Positions 54,514 to 63,585 of a stretch of DNA of 64,000 bases are shown here, piece after piece. A program made the translations under genes and the position numbers. Below the pieces are notes generated by a model. It ran no database searches, was not told the origin of the DNA, and saw nothing but the letters and a program-made list of their open reading frames with translations. The stretch is from the NCBI GenBank assembly GCA_947631455.1, contig CANRLH010000002.1, positions 91,312 to 155,311 on the forward strand, in the 5' to 3' direction. Source of the stretch: an uncultured Clostridia bacterium (GTDB taxonomy: Bacteria; Bacillota; Clostridia; Oscillospirales; Ruminococcaceae). The first letter of the stretch is position 1, and the number at the start of each line of letters is the position of its first letter.

Positions 54514-55845
54514 TCATTTTTTCTGCTGATCGGAGAGAGCTTTGTCAATAATTTCTCCAAAACAGCAATCTTCTTTTACATCAACTATTCTAACATAAAA
54601 ACATTTTTTATGCAATTTATTTTCGGGTTTTTTTCTTAAAACTTTTACTTTTGTATAATTGTCGGTATGACCGCAGTGATATTCCGGGTCTTCCTCACGC
54701 TCAAAAATCACCTTTTGAACAGTGCCAATTTGAGCCTTTAGAAATTTTATATTCAGTTGCTTAGCGGTATCTCTCATGATTTGCGCGCGATTTTTCTTGA
54801 CTTGCGCTGAAACCTGCTCGCTTGATTTTGCAGCAGCGGTACCGTCTCTTTTTGAATACGGGAAAACGTGTACAGCCGAAAAGCCTATCTTCTTTACAAA
54901 TTCAAGCGATTTTTCAAAGTCCTCGTCCGTTTCTCCCGGAAATCCTACCATAACATCAGTTGTGATAGCTGCGTTTTCAAAGCATGACCTTAGTTTGTCG
55001 ACCAATAAAGCGTATTGTGCCGATGTGTATTTTCGGTTCATGGCTTTAAGTGTTTTATCGCAGCCGCTTTGAAGAGAAAGGTGAAAATGCCCGCAAAGCT
55101 TTTCACAGGACTTGAGTTTAACTATTTCAGTATCAGTAATGAGCTCCGGCTCCAGTGAGCTTAAGCGTATGCGTTCGATTCCGTAAGTTTCGTTGACCGC
55201 TCTGACAGCGTCGGAAAGTGAAAGACCATCAAGGTCTTTGCCGTAACAACACAGGTTTATTCCGGTCAAAACGATCTCCTTGTGCCCGCTGCTTGCCAAA
55301 GCTCTAGCCTCTGCTTTAATGTCATCAATGCTTTTGCTGCGAATATGGCCGCGCGCGTAAGGAATTATGCAATAAGAGCAGTACATATCACAGCCGTCCT
55401 CAATTTTAAGCTCTGCACGGGTTTTTGATCTGCTTTTGTTTATTGACATATTTTCGAATCTGTCGTTTGAATTAAAGCTTCTAACCTCTATTTGGCGCTG
55501 CTTGCTCATCATAAATTGATCTATGAGCTTAAACACAGACAGTTTGTCCTTTGAGCCAAGCACCACGTCTACATACTTAAGTTCCCTTGCCTTTTCTTTA
55601 AATGCCTGTGGAAAACAGCCGATAAGCGCGATACAGCAGTTTGAATTGTGAAGTCTCGCAGATTTAGCAGCGTTTTTGCATTTGCGGCTTGCCTGCGATG
55701 TCACCGTGCAGGAGTTTATTATTACCGCATCGGCAGAAGAAATGTCTGTTGCCTCACTGTGACCGATACTTTCCGCCTTTTGTTTTATCGCCTCAAGCTC
55801 GTAGGAATTCACCTTGCAGCCGAAATTTATATAGTATATTTTCAT
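54514..55845 (-). CDS. mtaB: tRNA t6A37 methylthiotransferase MtaB
   Basis: 443 residues from the ATG at 55845 (MKIYYINFGCKVNSYE); a longer upstream frame has no ribosome site. Radical SAM methylthiotransferase that converts t6A37 to ms2t6A37 in tRNA. The N-terminal UPF0004 domain has three Cys (FGCKVNS, NSCTVTS, IGCFPQ); the radical SAM cluster motif is CDMYCSYC; the elongated MtaB type is supported by KVNSYE. A TRAM-like end domain follows (about 380-440). A good promoter precedes it and purL lies 29 bases downstream. Confidence 0.93.
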   Translation of the reverse strand: MKIYYINFGCKVNSYELEAIKQKAESIGHSEATDISSADAVIINSCTVTSQASRKCKNAAKSARLHNSNCCIALIGCFPQAFKEKARELKYVDVVLGSKDKLSVFKLIDQFMMSKQRQIEVRSFNSNDRFENMSINKSRSKTRAELKIEDGCDMYCSYCIIPYARGHIRSKSIDDIKAEARALASSGHKEIVLTGINLCCYGKDLDGLSLSDAVRAVNETYGIERIRLSSLEPELITDTEIVKLKSCEKLCGHFHLSLQSGCDKTLKAMNRKYTSAQYALLVDKLRSCFENAAITTDVMVGFPGETDEDFEKSLEFVKKIGFSAVHVFPYSKRDGTAAAKSSEQVSAQVKKNRAQIMRDTAKQLNIKFLKAQIGTVQKVIFEREEDPEYHCGHTDNYTKVKVLRKKPENKLHKKCFYVRIVDVKEDCCFGEIIDKALSDQQKK

Positions 55846-55942
55846 ATTGATACAGTTCCTTATTGTCGTGTTAAACAAAACGGCCTGTTTAAAGCTGTGC
55901 AAACTGCACAAAAAACGTCCGGCGGTTTTGTTGCCATTAAAT

Positions 55943-55971
55943 AGTATACAACAAAATAGTGAGTTTTTCAA
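55943..55971 (-). promoter_or_regulatory. Promoter of mtaB-purL
   Basis: Minus strand TTGAAA (55966-55971), 17-base spacer, TATACT (55943-55948). The leader of about 90 bases holds a small GTGCA-GTT-TGCAC hairpin. No purine riboswitch or PurR box is recognised. Confidence 0.75.
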
Positions 55972-55990
55972 ATTTTTTACGCAATTAGTG

Positions 55991-56018
55991 TTGACAAATT
56001 TGGTAAATATGTTATATT
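55991..56018 (+). promoter_or_regulatory. Promoter of the HPr-like gene
   Basis: Perfect TTGACA (55991-55996), 16-base spacer, TATATT (56013-56018). It is back to back with the mtaB promoter. Confidence 0.75.
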
Positions 56019-56024
56019 GTAGTT

Positions 56025-56045
56025 GTAAAGAGAAGTTCTCTTTAC
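56025..56045 (+). repeat. Palindrome at the predicted 5' end of the HPr-like mRNA
   Basis: GTAAAGAGA-AGT-TCTCTTTAC is a perfect 9-bp hairpin at the expected transcript start. It could protect the 5' end from decay or serve as an operator just downstream of the promoter. Confidence 0.6.
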
Positions 56046-56122
56046 AGAATTCCTACGGGTCTTCTTCAATAAAGTGGGTATTATCCCGCTGATAAAACTT
56101 GTTTTCAGAGGAGGAACAAATT

Positions 56123-56353
56123 ATGGTAAAGGTAAATGTTTTACTCGAGTCGATCGCCGATGTAAAGGAATTCGTAAGCACAGTAACTATGTATGACTTT
56201 GACGTTGATCTTGTTTCAGGAAGGTATGCTGTTGATGCTAAGTCCATTATGGGAATCTTCAGCCTTGATCTTTCCAACAAAATTGAGCTTGTCGCTCATA
56301 CAGATGACGCTGAAAAGTTCCTTGAGGGGATCAAAAAGTTCATTGTTGACTAG
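56123..56353 (+). CDS. HPr-like protein without the phosphorylatable His
   Basis: 76 residues from the ATG at 56123 with GAGGAGG eight bases before. It aligns without gaps to HPr from the region DVDL onward; the regulatory Ser loop KSIMGIFSLDL (Ser41, equivalent to Ser46) is intact. The PTS active-site motif GIHARP is absent: the position of His15 is Ser10 (LLESIADVKEF) and Arg17 is Ala. It is therefore Crh-like: it could be phosphorylated by HPr kinase and act in CcpA control, but it cannot carry PTS phosphate. B. subtilis Crh has Gln at position 15. No HPrK or ccpA gene is in the window. Confidence 0.8.
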   Translation: MVKVNVLLESIADVKEFVSTVTMYDFDVDLVSGRYAVDAKSIMGIFSLDLSNKIELVAHTDDAEKFLEGIKKFIVD

Positions 56354-56378
56354 TTGACTACATGACATCTAAAATTTT

Positions 56379-56414
56379 AAAACAGTCTGCCATATGACAG
56401 GCTGTTTTATTTTT
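56379..56414 (+). terminator. Intrinsic terminator after the HPr-like gene
   Basis: An 11-bp stem with one wobble (56379-56389 with 56398-56408), then ATTTTTG. Confidence 0.88.
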
Positions 56415-56482
56415 GTATTTTTTTAATCTCTTTTTCATACTCATAGATTAGAAGACAATCGGTTAAAAAAGGGGATTTTTAC

Positions 56483-57643
56483 ATGAAACGCTTAGCAATT
56501 GTTTTATCTGTTGTTTTGATTTTTATAAATGCTTTTTCGCTCACAGCCTTTGCTGACGGAATTGCTGCGTCTAAAAATCAGAATGCTCTTTACGTTTCCG
56601 CAGATAAATACGTAATTATGGAGGCAAAGTCAAAAAGCTTTCTTGCGGGTGTAGGATCAAACGAGAGATTCTGCGCGTCTCACTTTACAAAGCTAATGAC
56701 GCTTCTGATAGTGTGTGAGAAAATCGACAATAATGAGCTGTCCCTTGACAGCAGGGTTACAGTCGGTGAAAGGGCAAATGCCCAGCAGGGTTCGCAGATA
56801 TGGCTTGACAAGGGAGAGGAGATAAAGCTTTCAGAGCTTGTAAAGGCGGTGACAATAGGAAACGCAAACGATGCCTGCGTTTGTTTATCGGAAACGGTTG
56901 AGCCGGACGAAAAAGAGTTTTTGAAACTGATGAATGACAAAGCGAAATCCCTGGGAATGACAGATACGATATACATGGATTGCACAGGGATTTCAAAAGA
57001 AAGCATTACCACTGCACATGATACGGCGCTTCTGTGTGCGGAGATTTTGAAAAAGGATTATTTAAGGAAATATTTTACTACATGGCGCGATTTTGTCCGT
57101 GACGGAAAAGCGGAACTGGTAAATCAAAATACACTGGTAAAAAGCTATAACGGTATAACCGGCTTAAAAGCCTGCGTAAGCACAGACGGAAGCAATATGA
57201 TCACAGCAAGTGCCGAGAGGGGAGAAATGTCGCTTATATGCGTTGCGTCAGGGTGTTCTTCGGATGATATGAGAGCCGTTGACGCCAGAAATATGCTTGA
57301 CTATGGATTTTCACAGTTCCAGGTTTACACTCCAAAAGTAGATCAGGCGCTTTTTGAAGATATAAAAATCACTCACGGTGAGGACGAAAAGGCGGGCGTT
57401 TCGCTTTCAAAGCCGCTTAGGCTGGTGATAAAAAGGGGGACTGCGTCTGAGATGGAGGTTCAAGCCAAAAGAGAGCAATATGTGTCTGCTCCCGGAAAAA
57501 AGGGCGACACAGTTGGCAATATAACCGTAAAAAACGGTGAAAGCACAGTTTTTTCGGCTGATTTGGTTCTTGAAAAGGACGTAAAGAGACTTAGCGTTTT
57601 AGGAGCGTTTAAAAAGCTATTATACTCTTTGATGGGCAAATAA
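56483..57643 (+). CDS. PBP5/S11-like secreted protein with degenerate catalytic motifs
   Basis: 386 residues. A signal peptide (about 1-25) is followed by a D-alanyl-D-alanine carboxypeptidase fold (about 33-270) and a beta-rich PBP5-type C-terminal domain with an amphipathic final helix (VLGAFKKLLYSLMGK). Overall it matches DacF/DacA proteins. The three active-site motifs are altered: the SxxK position reads HFTK (67-70; the only nearby Ser is one residue earlier), SxN reads NAN (127-129), and KTG reads KAC (229-231). So it probably does not trim peptidoglycan and may bind it or regulate other PBPs. It lies between the HPr-like gene and pgi and is the sole gene before the pgi promoter. Confidence 0.75.
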   Translation: MKRLAIVLSVVLIFINAFSLTAFADGIAASKNQNALYVSADKYVIMEAKSKSFLAGVGSNERFCASHFTKLMTLLIVCEKIDNNELSLDSRVTVGERANAQQGSQIWLDKGEEIKLSELVKAVTIGNANDACVCLSETVEPDEKEFLKLMNDKAKSLGMTDTIYMDCTGISKESITTAHDTALLCAEILKKDYLRKYFTTWRDFVRDGKAELVNQNTLVKSYNGITGLKACVSTDGSNMITASAERGEMSLICVASGCSSDDMRAVDARNMLDYGFSQFQVYTPKVDQALFEDIKITHGEDEKAGVSLSKPLRLVIKRGTASEMEVQAKREQYVSAPGKKGDTVGNITVKNGESTVFSADLVLEKDVKRLSVLGAFKKLLYSLMGK

Positions 57644-57686
57644 AAGGCAAAATGTGAACAAAATAATAACAATTGCCAAAAAGGAC

Positions 57687-57715
57687 TTGAAAAAAACAAC
57701 AGATTATAGTATGAT
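57687..57715 (+). promoter_or_regulatory. Promoter of pgi
   Basis: TTGAAA (57687-57692), 17-base spacer, TATGAT (57710-57715), 48 bases before the TTG start. Confidence 0.75.
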
Positions 57716-57762
57716 AAATAAAAGCAAATGATATTGCATTGGGTTTGAAAGGATGAATTGAA

Positions 57763-59094
57763 TTGGCTTTAAAATTAAACACTAAGTATCTTGCGGGAAT
57801 GGTTTCACAGCACGAGCTTGATGGGGTAAAAACACAGGTATCTGCGGCGCATGATCTCATTGAGTCAAGAAATGGTCAGGGAAATGATTTTCTCGGCTGG
57901 GTCGATCTTCCCGAAAATTACGATAGAGAGGAATTTTCACGTATAAAAGCAGCTGCTGAAAGAATTAAGAAAATGGCGGATGTGCTTATTGTAATAGGAA
58001 TAGGCGGCTCGTATTTGGGGGCAAGAGCGGCTATTGAGCTGTTAAAATCGCCTTATTACAATAACCTTAAGAAAGACACACCCGACATATATTTTATCGG
58101 AAACAGTATAAGCCCGACCTCTTTGAATGAAATAATATCAATATGTGAGGGCAAAGATATATGCGTAAATGTTATATCAAAGTCCGGTACAACAACTGAG
58201 CCCGCGCTTGCTTTCAGAGTGTTTAAAAAGCTTGTTGAGGATAAGTATGGAAAGGAAGAGGCAAAGAACAGGATATTTGCTACTACCGACAAGTCGAGGG
58301 GAACGCTGAAGGAGCTTTCCGACAAAGAGGGATATGAGACATTTGTTATTGCGGATGATATCGGAGGAAGATTTTCTGTACTCACGGCTGTTGGGCTTTT
58401 GCCTATAGCGGTAGCAGGCTGCGATATAGATAAAATCATGCTGGGTGCTAAGTCAGCAATGGACAAGTACTCAAAGGATGACTCAAACGATTGCTATACA
58501 TACGCAGCGCTCAGAAATATACTTTATCGCAAAGGCAAGAGCGTTGAGATGTTGGTTTCGTACGACCCGAGCTTTACGATGATGGCGGAATGGTTCAAGC
58601 AGCTTTTCGGAGAGAGCGAAGGAAAAGACGGCAAGGGAATATTTCCTGCGTCTGCGACCTTTTCTACCGATCTTCACTCGCTCGGCCAGTTTATTCAGGA
58701 CGGATCAAGGATAATGTTTGAAACGGTAGTTGACGTAAAAACGCCTAAGAAGGATTTCTTTATTGAGGCTGATCCTGAAAATCTCGATGGATTAAACTTT
58801 CTCTCAGACCAGAATATGTCGGTAGTAAACAGAAAGGCTTATGAGGGAACGGTTTTGGCTCATACTGAGGGCGGTGTACCAAATATCGTGCTTGAGGTTG
58901 ACGCACTTGACGAGGAAAACTTCGGAGAGCTTGTGTATTTCTTTGAAAAAGCTTGTGCGATATCGGGATATATGCTGGGAGTAAACCCGTTTAATCAGCC
59001 GGGAGTTGAAAGCTATAAAAAGAATATGTTTGCACTTCTGGGAAAGCCGGGCTATGAGGACGCAAAAGCGGCTCTTGAAGAAAAGCTTAAGTAA
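57763..59094 (+). CDS. pgi: Glucose-6-phosphate isomerase
   Basis: 443 residues from a TTG start (AAAGG about 10 bases upstream). Interconverts glucose-6-phosphate and fructose-6-phosphate, linking glycolysis to the glycogen pathway upstream in the window. Motifs: [46 protein letters not shown], and the PGI signature near the end [20 protein letters not shown]. Length is that of the short bacterial form. Confidence 0.97.
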   Translation: MALKLNTKYLAGMVSQHELDGVKTQVSAAHDLIESRNGQGNDFLGWVDLPENYDREEFSRIKAAAERIKKMADVLIVIGIGGSYLGARAAIELLKSPYYNNLKKDTPDIYFIGNSISPTSLNEIISICEGKDICVNVISKSGTTTEPALAFRVFKKLVEDKYGKEEAKNRIFATTDKSRGTLKELSDKEGYETFVIADDIGGRFSVLTAVGLLPIAVAGCDIDKIMLGAKSAMDKYSKDDSNDCYTYAALRNILYRKGKSVEMLVSYDPSFTMMAEWFKQLFGESEGKDGKGIFPASATFSTDLHSLGQFIQDGSRIMFETVVDVKTPKKDFFIEADPENLDGLNFLSDQNMSVVNRKAYEGTVLAHTEGGVPNIVLEVDALDEENFGELVYFFEKACAISGYMLGVNPFNQPGVESYKKNMFALLGKPGYEDAKAALEEKLK

Positions 59095-59156
59095 CGGCGC
59101 AAATAGGTTTGACCTAATAAAATAAAAAGCCCTAGCGGCGGAATGGAGCGTAGTTT

Positions 59157-59561
59157 ATGATTAAAATTATCACAGGAAAAAGGGGAACAGGAAAAACAAA
59201 GATTTTGGTGGACAACATCATTGAAGCGGCTGAGAAAGCGACCGGTGATGTAGTCTGCATAGAAAGAGGAATGAAACTGACCTATGATCTTCCCCACAAG
59301 GTAAGGCTTGTTGACGCGGAGGAGTACGGCATCACAGGATACGATACGTTTTACGGATTTATCACCGGAATGCTTGCGGGAAATTACGATATTCAGGAGG
59401 TTTTCGTAGACGGGATCTTAAAGATCGGAGGAAGAGATTACGATGCGCTCGGCGCTATGTTTGAAAAGCTCGCAATGGCTGCAAAGGACGTATCGGTAAC
59501 ATTCACCGTTTCTGCCGACCTTGAAGACCTTCCTGCAAGAGTAAAGGCGTTTATGAAGTAA
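59157..59561 (+). CDS. Small P-loop protein of unknown function
   Basis: 134 residues. Starts with MIKIITGKRGTGKTK, an unambiguous Walker A, and has EVFVDGILKIGG at the Walker B position. No further known domain. Similar short proteins in related Clostridia are sometimes labelled as PilT-like, but no other pilus gene is near. It sits alone between pgi and the YceD operon. Confidence 0.75.
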   Translation: MIKIITGKRGTGKTKILVDNIIEAAEKATGDVVCIERGMKLTYDLPHKVRLVDAEEYGITGYDTFYGFITGMLAGNYDIQEVFVDGILKIGGRDYDALGAMFEKLAMAAKDVSVTFTVSADLEDLPARVKAFMK

Positions 59562-59583
59562 CAGAAAAATTTGACAAAAACTA

Positions 59584-59612
59584 TTGACAATGCTTGACCG
59601 ATTAGTTATAAT
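59584..59612 (+). promoter_or_regulatory. Promoter of the YceD-rpmF operon
   Basis: Perfect TTGACA (59584-59589), 17-base spacer, perfect TATAAT (59607-59612), 27 bases before the first start. Strong consensus suits a ribosomal protein operon. Confidence 0.85.
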
Positions 59613-59639
59613 TAAATTTGTGACATTTGAGGTGATGAG

Positions 59640-60098
59640 ATGAAGCTAATGCTAAAAGAGCTGTTTGAGACAGTTTCATCAGAGCATCGGTTTGAGTGTG
59701 AGATATCGGATGTTGAATCTCGGCTGCCGCCTGGTTTTTCCTTGAATTCACCCGTGTCGCTGAGCGGTCATGTTTATAACCGTGCGGGGATTGTAACGCT
59801 TGAGTACAGTCTTTTGGCGCCTATGACGCTTACGTGCGACAGATGTCTTTTGGAGTTCGAGAATATATTCAATTATGATTTTACGCATATTCTGGTCACC
59901 GAATTAAACGGTGACGCTGATGAGGACGAATATGTCATATGCAAGGATAATGTTCTTGAACTTGATGAGTTGGCTATTTCTGATTTATTGTTGCAGCTGC
60001 CCACAAAGATTCTTTGCAGGGAAGACTGCCGGGGCTTGTGCAGTAAGTGCGGTCATAATTTGAATGACGGCGATTGCGGTTGCTCTGAAAGTGAATAG
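59640..60098 (+). CDS. YceD/DUF177 family protein
   Basis: 152 residues. The family motif MTLTCDRCLLEF lies near residue 60 and CREDCRGLCSKCGHN near 120-134, with the usual Cys pairs. YceD is found next to rpmF in most bacteria and in plants affects 23S rRNA processing; its biochemical role is still open. GAGGTGATGAG precedes the ATG. It is followed by rpmF after 44 bases. Confidence 0.9.
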   Translation: MKLMLKELFETVSSEHRFECEISDVESRLPPGFSLNSPVSLSGHVYNRAGIVTLEYSLLAPMTLTCDRCLLEFENIFNYDFTHILVTELNGDADEDEYVICKDNVLELDELAISDLLLQLPTKILCREDCRGLCSKCGHNLNDGDCGCSESE

Positions 60099-60142
60099 CC
60101 GCAGCAATAATTTTTTAAGTAACCCGTAAGGAGGTGCCAAGA

Positions 60143-60328
60143 ATGGCAGTACCAAAGAGAAAGGTATCCAAGGCAAGAAGAGATAAAAGACGCTCGAATG
60201 TCTGGAAGTTAGATCCGCCGGCACTTAGCAAGTGTTCGCATTGCGGAGAACTCACTTCTCCACACAAGGTTTGCAAGAATTGCGGATATTATAAGGGTGT
60301 GGAAGTAATTCACATGGAAGAAGCTTAA
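60143..60328 (+). CDS. rpmF: 50S ribosomal protein L32
   Basis: 61 residues from the ATG at 60143, which has the very strong AAGGAGGTG. MAVPKRKVSKARRDKRRSN is the standard L32 N-terminus, and CSHCGE plus CKNCGYY make the zinc-binding (C+) form. The presence of zinc ligands contrasts with zinc-free paralogues in some Firmicutes. Confidence 0.97.
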   Translation: MAVPKRKVSKARRDKRRSNVWKLDPPALSKCSHCGELTSPHKVCKNCGYYKGVEVIHMEEA

Positions 60329-60397
60329 TAAAGCTTTATGGCAGAGGTGGACGGAATTCATCTCTGCTTTTATTTTACGGAAAAGGGGTGTGAGTGT

Positions 60398-61726
60398 GTG
60401 GCATTGCCTTTAGTAGCTATTGTCGGCAGACCGAATGTCGGCAAGAGCACGCTTTTTAACAAGCTTATAGGTCAGCGGTTGTCGATAGTAGAGGACACGC
60501 CTGGTGTTACAAGAGACAGAATATACGCGAAGTGCGAGTGGCTCAATAGGGAATTTATGCTTGTGGATACAGGAGGTATCGATCCTAAGACAGACGATGT
60601 TATATTATCTCAGATGAGGCGGCAGGCACAGCTTGCAGTTGAAAAGGCAGATGTGATAATTTTTGTCACAGACCTTAAAACCGGAGTTACCGCTAACGAT
60701 ATGGACGTATCAAATATGCTTTTAAAGTCCGGAAAGCCGGTAGTTTTATGCGTTAACAAGTGTGACGAAGTGGGTGATGTTCCTCCGGAGTTTTATGAGT
60801 TTTATAACTTAGGCCTTGGAGATCCTGTTGCGGTTTCATCGGTTCACGGCCACGGAACCGGCGACTTGTTGGATGCCGTTTTTGAGCATATTCCCGAAAG
60901 CGCTGATAATGAGGAGTCTGACGCGGTAAAGGTCGCCGTTATCGGAAAGCCGAATGTAGGAAAATCCTCGTTGATAAATAAGTTTTGCAATGAGGAACGC
61001 CTGATAGTTTCTGATATTGCCGGCACTACCAGAGACGCTACCGACACAGAGGTAGATACCAAGTATGGCAAATTCGTGTTTATAGACACTGCGGGAATAA
61101 GGCGTAAGTCCAAGGTGATCGAATCTATAGAAAAATACAGCGTTTTGCGCTCATATATGGCGGTGGACAGGGCGGATGTCGCCGTGATAGTGATTGACGC
61201 ACTTGAGGGATTTACAGAGCAGGACTCAAAGGTCGCGGGATACGCTCATGAGCAGGGCAAGGCGTGTGTTGTGGCAGTAAATAAATGGGATGCAGTGACA
61301 AAGGACAACAGCACGATGAATGAGTTTACAAAAAAGCTAAAAAATGATTTCTCGTTTATGTCCTATGTTCCGTTCGTGTTTGTTTCGGCGGTTACAGGAC
61401 AAAGGCTTGACAAGCTTTTGGAAAAAATACTGTATGTTGCCGACCAGAATTCCATGAGAATTTCCACCGGAAAGCTAAATGACATTTTGGCTTATGCTAC
61501 CAGCAGAGTTCAGCCGCCCAGCGACAAGGGAAAACGTCTTAAGATATACTATATGACGCAGGCTTCAACAAAGCCGCCGACCTTTGTTACATTTGTAAAC
61601 AGAAAAGAATTGTTTCATTTTTCGTATCAGCGCTATCTTGAAAATCAGATAAGAGAAACCTTCGGACTTGAGGGAACTCCCGTGAGATTTATTGTAAGAG
61701 AGCGCTCAAGAGATGATTTGAAATAA
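60398..61726 (+). CDS. der: Ribosome-associated GTPase Der (EngA)
   Basis: 442 residues from the GTG at 60398 with AAGGGG nine bases upstream; an earlier ATG at 60338 lacks a ribosome site. Two tandem GTPase domains: GRPNVGKSTLF...DTGG...NKCD and GKPNVGKSSLI...DTAG...NKWD, then the KH-like C-terminus PPTFVTFVNRKELFHFSY. Needed for 50S subunit assembly. Upstream L32 is about 70 bases away. Confidence 0.97.
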   Translation: MALPLVAIVGRPNVGKSTLFNKLIGQRLSIVEDTPGVTRDRIYAKCEWLNREFMLVDTGGIDPKTDDVILSQMRRQAQLAVEKADVIIFVTDLKTGVTANDMDVSNMLLKSGKPVVLCVNKCDEVGDVPPEFYEFYNLGLGDPVAVSSVHGHGTGDLLDAVFEHIPESADNEESDAVKVAVIGKPNVGKSSLINKFCNEERLIVSDIAGTTRDATDTEVDTKYGKFVFIDTAGIRRKSKVIESIEKYSVLRSYMAVDRADVAVIVIDALEGFTEQDSKVAGYAHEQGKACVVAVNKWDAVTKDNSTMNEFTKKLKNDFSFMSYVPFVFVSAVTGQRLDKLLEKILYVADQNSMRISTGKLNDILAYATSRVQPPSDKGKRLKIYYMTQASTKPPTFVTFVNRKELFHFSYQRYLENQIRETFGLEGTPVRFIVRERSRDDLK

Positions 61727-61760
61727 CCGGTGTTTTACGGATAAAAGGGAGGACTTTTTA

Positions 61761-62438
61761 ATGTCAGCATCACAAATTCTCGCGATGATAGTGGTAGCGG
61801 TCGCTTCTTATCTGTTCGGGAGCTTAAATTCCGCGATCGTCGTGTGTTCGATAGCAAAACACGATGACATAAGAAAATACGGCAGCAAAAACGCGGGACT
61901 AACCAATGTGCTTCGTGTTTACGGAAAGGGACTTGCGCTTGTAACTCTTTTGTGCGACTTGTTCAAGGGAGTTGTTGCGGTAGTGGCTTCGCGTATAATC
62001 GTAGGCTCGGTGCTTGGAATAGAATACTTTTCTGACAGGTTTTTTATCGGATACGTTGCAGGTCTATTTGTAGTGCTTGGACACGTATTTCCGCTTTTTT
62101 ACGGATTCAAGGGCGGAAAAGGCGTTTTGACAAGCTGTGCGACGATGCTTGTGCTTGACCCGTTGAGTATGTCTTTGGCGCTTTTGGTATTTATAATTGT
62201 GGTAGCGTTGACAAAGTATGTGTCTCTCGGTTCAATTTTGGGAGCAGTGGTAAACGCGGTAATGACCTTTGTCTTCGGGGCGGTATTCGGTACAGAGGGA
62301 TTTTTGATAAACGGAATTATAGCGACATTAGTATCAGCAATAGTCATAATAAAGCACAAAGCTAATATAATAAGACTGGTAAACGGAAACGAAAACAAGC
62401 TTAGCTTTAATACAAAAGGAGGCGGCAATAATGGCTGA
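61761..62438 (+). CDS. plsY: Acyl-phosphate:glycerol-3-phosphate acyltransferase
   Basis: 225 residues with five to six membrane helices. Motifs of PlsY: FGSLNSAIVV, KYGSKNAGLTNVLRVYGK, and FKGGKGVLTS in the catalytic loops. First acylation step of phospholipid synthesis at the membrane. GGGAGG precedes the ATG. The end overlaps gpsA by eight bases, a natural pair as GpsA supplies its substrate. Confidence 0.95.
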   Translation: MSASQILAMIVVAVASYLFGSLNSAIVVCSIAKHDDIRKYGSKNAGLTNVLRVYGKGLALVTLLCDLFKGVVAVVASRIIVGSVLGIEYFSDRFFIGYVAGLFVVLGHVFPLFYGFKGGKGVLTSCATMLVLDPLSMSLALLVFIIVVALTKYVSLGSILGAVVNAVMTFVFGAVFGTEGFLINGIIATLVSAIVIIKHKANIIRLVNGNENKLSFNTKGGGNNG

Positions 62439-63420
62439 TATTGCTGTGATCGGCTCAGGAGGCTTCGGGCTTTCGCTTGCGGTTATGTGCTATAACAAGG
62501 GACATAAGGTCACGGTCTGGTCTAAGTTTAAGGATGAGATCGACACGATCAAAAGAACAGGGGAGTTAAAAGCAAAGCTGCCGGGGGTCATCATTCCGAA
62601 GGAGATTGATCTTACCACAGATATCTCCTGCGTATCGGGTAAGGACATAATAGTAGTCGGGATACCGTCGGCATTTGTCAGAAACGTATGCGCCGAGGCG
62701 GCCTTACATATAGACAAAAAAACGATAGTAGTAAGTACTGCAAAGGGACTTGAAGAGGGTACACTCAAGCGCATGAGCGAGGTGGTTTCGGAATGTATGC
62801 CGAAAAACACTGTTGTGGCTCTCACGGGGCCTTCTCATGCTGAGGAGGTCGCAAGGGGGATCCCCACAACAATAGTTGCTGCATGCGGTGACATTGAAGC
62901 AGCTAGGTACGTTCAGAATGAGCTTTCAAGCAAAACAATGAGGATCTACGTGAGCGATGACGTTATTGGATGCGAGATCGGAGGAGCGCTTAAAAACATA
63001 ATCGCTCTTGCAGCGGGAATATGCGACGGACTCGGATACGGTGATAACACAAAGGCTGCGCTTATGACAAGAGGTATGAGAGAGATTGCGCGGCTTGGCC
63101 TTGCGCTTGGCGGAAAAATCGACACATTTTACGGACTTACCGGAATGGGGGATCTTATAGTCACCTGTACAAGTATGCACTCAAGGAACAGACGTGCGGG
63201 AATGCTGATAGGTCAGGGTGTGAAGCCTGATGATGCAATAAGGCGTGTTGGCACTGTGGAAGGATATTTCTGTACCAAGACCGCATGTGAGCTTTCTAAA
63301 AAGATAGGCGTTTGTATGCCTATAACAAATGAACTTTACAGCGTGCTTGAATCGGGTAAGGACGCAAGTGTTTCTCTCAGCGAGCTTATGATTCGCCCAT
63401 TTGCCTCTGAAAACAACTGA
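62431..63420 (+). CDS. gpsA: Glycerol-3-phosphate dehydrogenase [NAD(P)+]
   Basis: 329 residues. Reduces dihydroxyacetone phosphate to glycerol-3-phosphate for membrane lipids. The Rossmann motif AVIGSGGFGLSLAVM (GxGxxG), VVSTAKGLEEGTL, LTGPSHAEEVARG, the catalytic Lys in EIGGALKNIIALAAG and GLTGMGDLIVTCTS are all present. AAAGGAGG lies eight bases ahead of the start inside plsY. A terminator follows. Confidence 0.97.
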   Translation: MADIAVIGSGGFGLSLAVMCYNKGHKVTVWSKFKDEIDTIKRTGELKAKLPGVIIPKEIDLTTDISCVSGKDIIVVGIPSAFVRNVCAEAALHIDKKTIVVSTAKGLEEGTLKRMSEVVSECMPKNTVVALTGPSHAEEVARGIPTTIVAACGDIEAARYVQNELSSKTMRIYVSDDVIGCEIGGALKNIIALAAGICDGLGYGDNTKAALMTRGMREIARLGLALGGKIDTFYGLTGMGDLIVTCTSMHSRNRRAGMLIGQGVKPDDAIRRVGTVEGYFCTKTACELSKKIGVCMPITNELYSVLESGKDASVSLSELMIRPFASENN

Positions 63421-63429
63421 CTGTTAATC

Positions 63430-63468
63430 TGCGCTTTGACAATTATATTGTCAGGGCGCATTTTATTT
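63430..63468 (+). terminator. Intrinsic terminator after gpsA
   Basis: A 14-bp stem with two G-T pairs (63430-63443 with 63447-63460) and TAT loop, then TTTTATTT. Confidence 0.88.
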
Positions 63469-63487
63469 AATAAATTACAAATTTTTC

Positions 63488-63516
63488 TTTACAAAACACA
63501 TGCAATATGTTATACT
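63488..63516 (+). promoter_or_regulatory. Promoter of pyrH
   Basis: TTTACA (63488-63493), 17-base spacer, TATACT (63511-63516), 70 bases before the pyrH start. Confidence 0.75.
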
Positions 63517-63585
63517 TAAACCTAAGTGAGATATATGTTTTCACAGATAGATCAAATAATTAAATTAGAGGAGGAAGTGCGTTAT

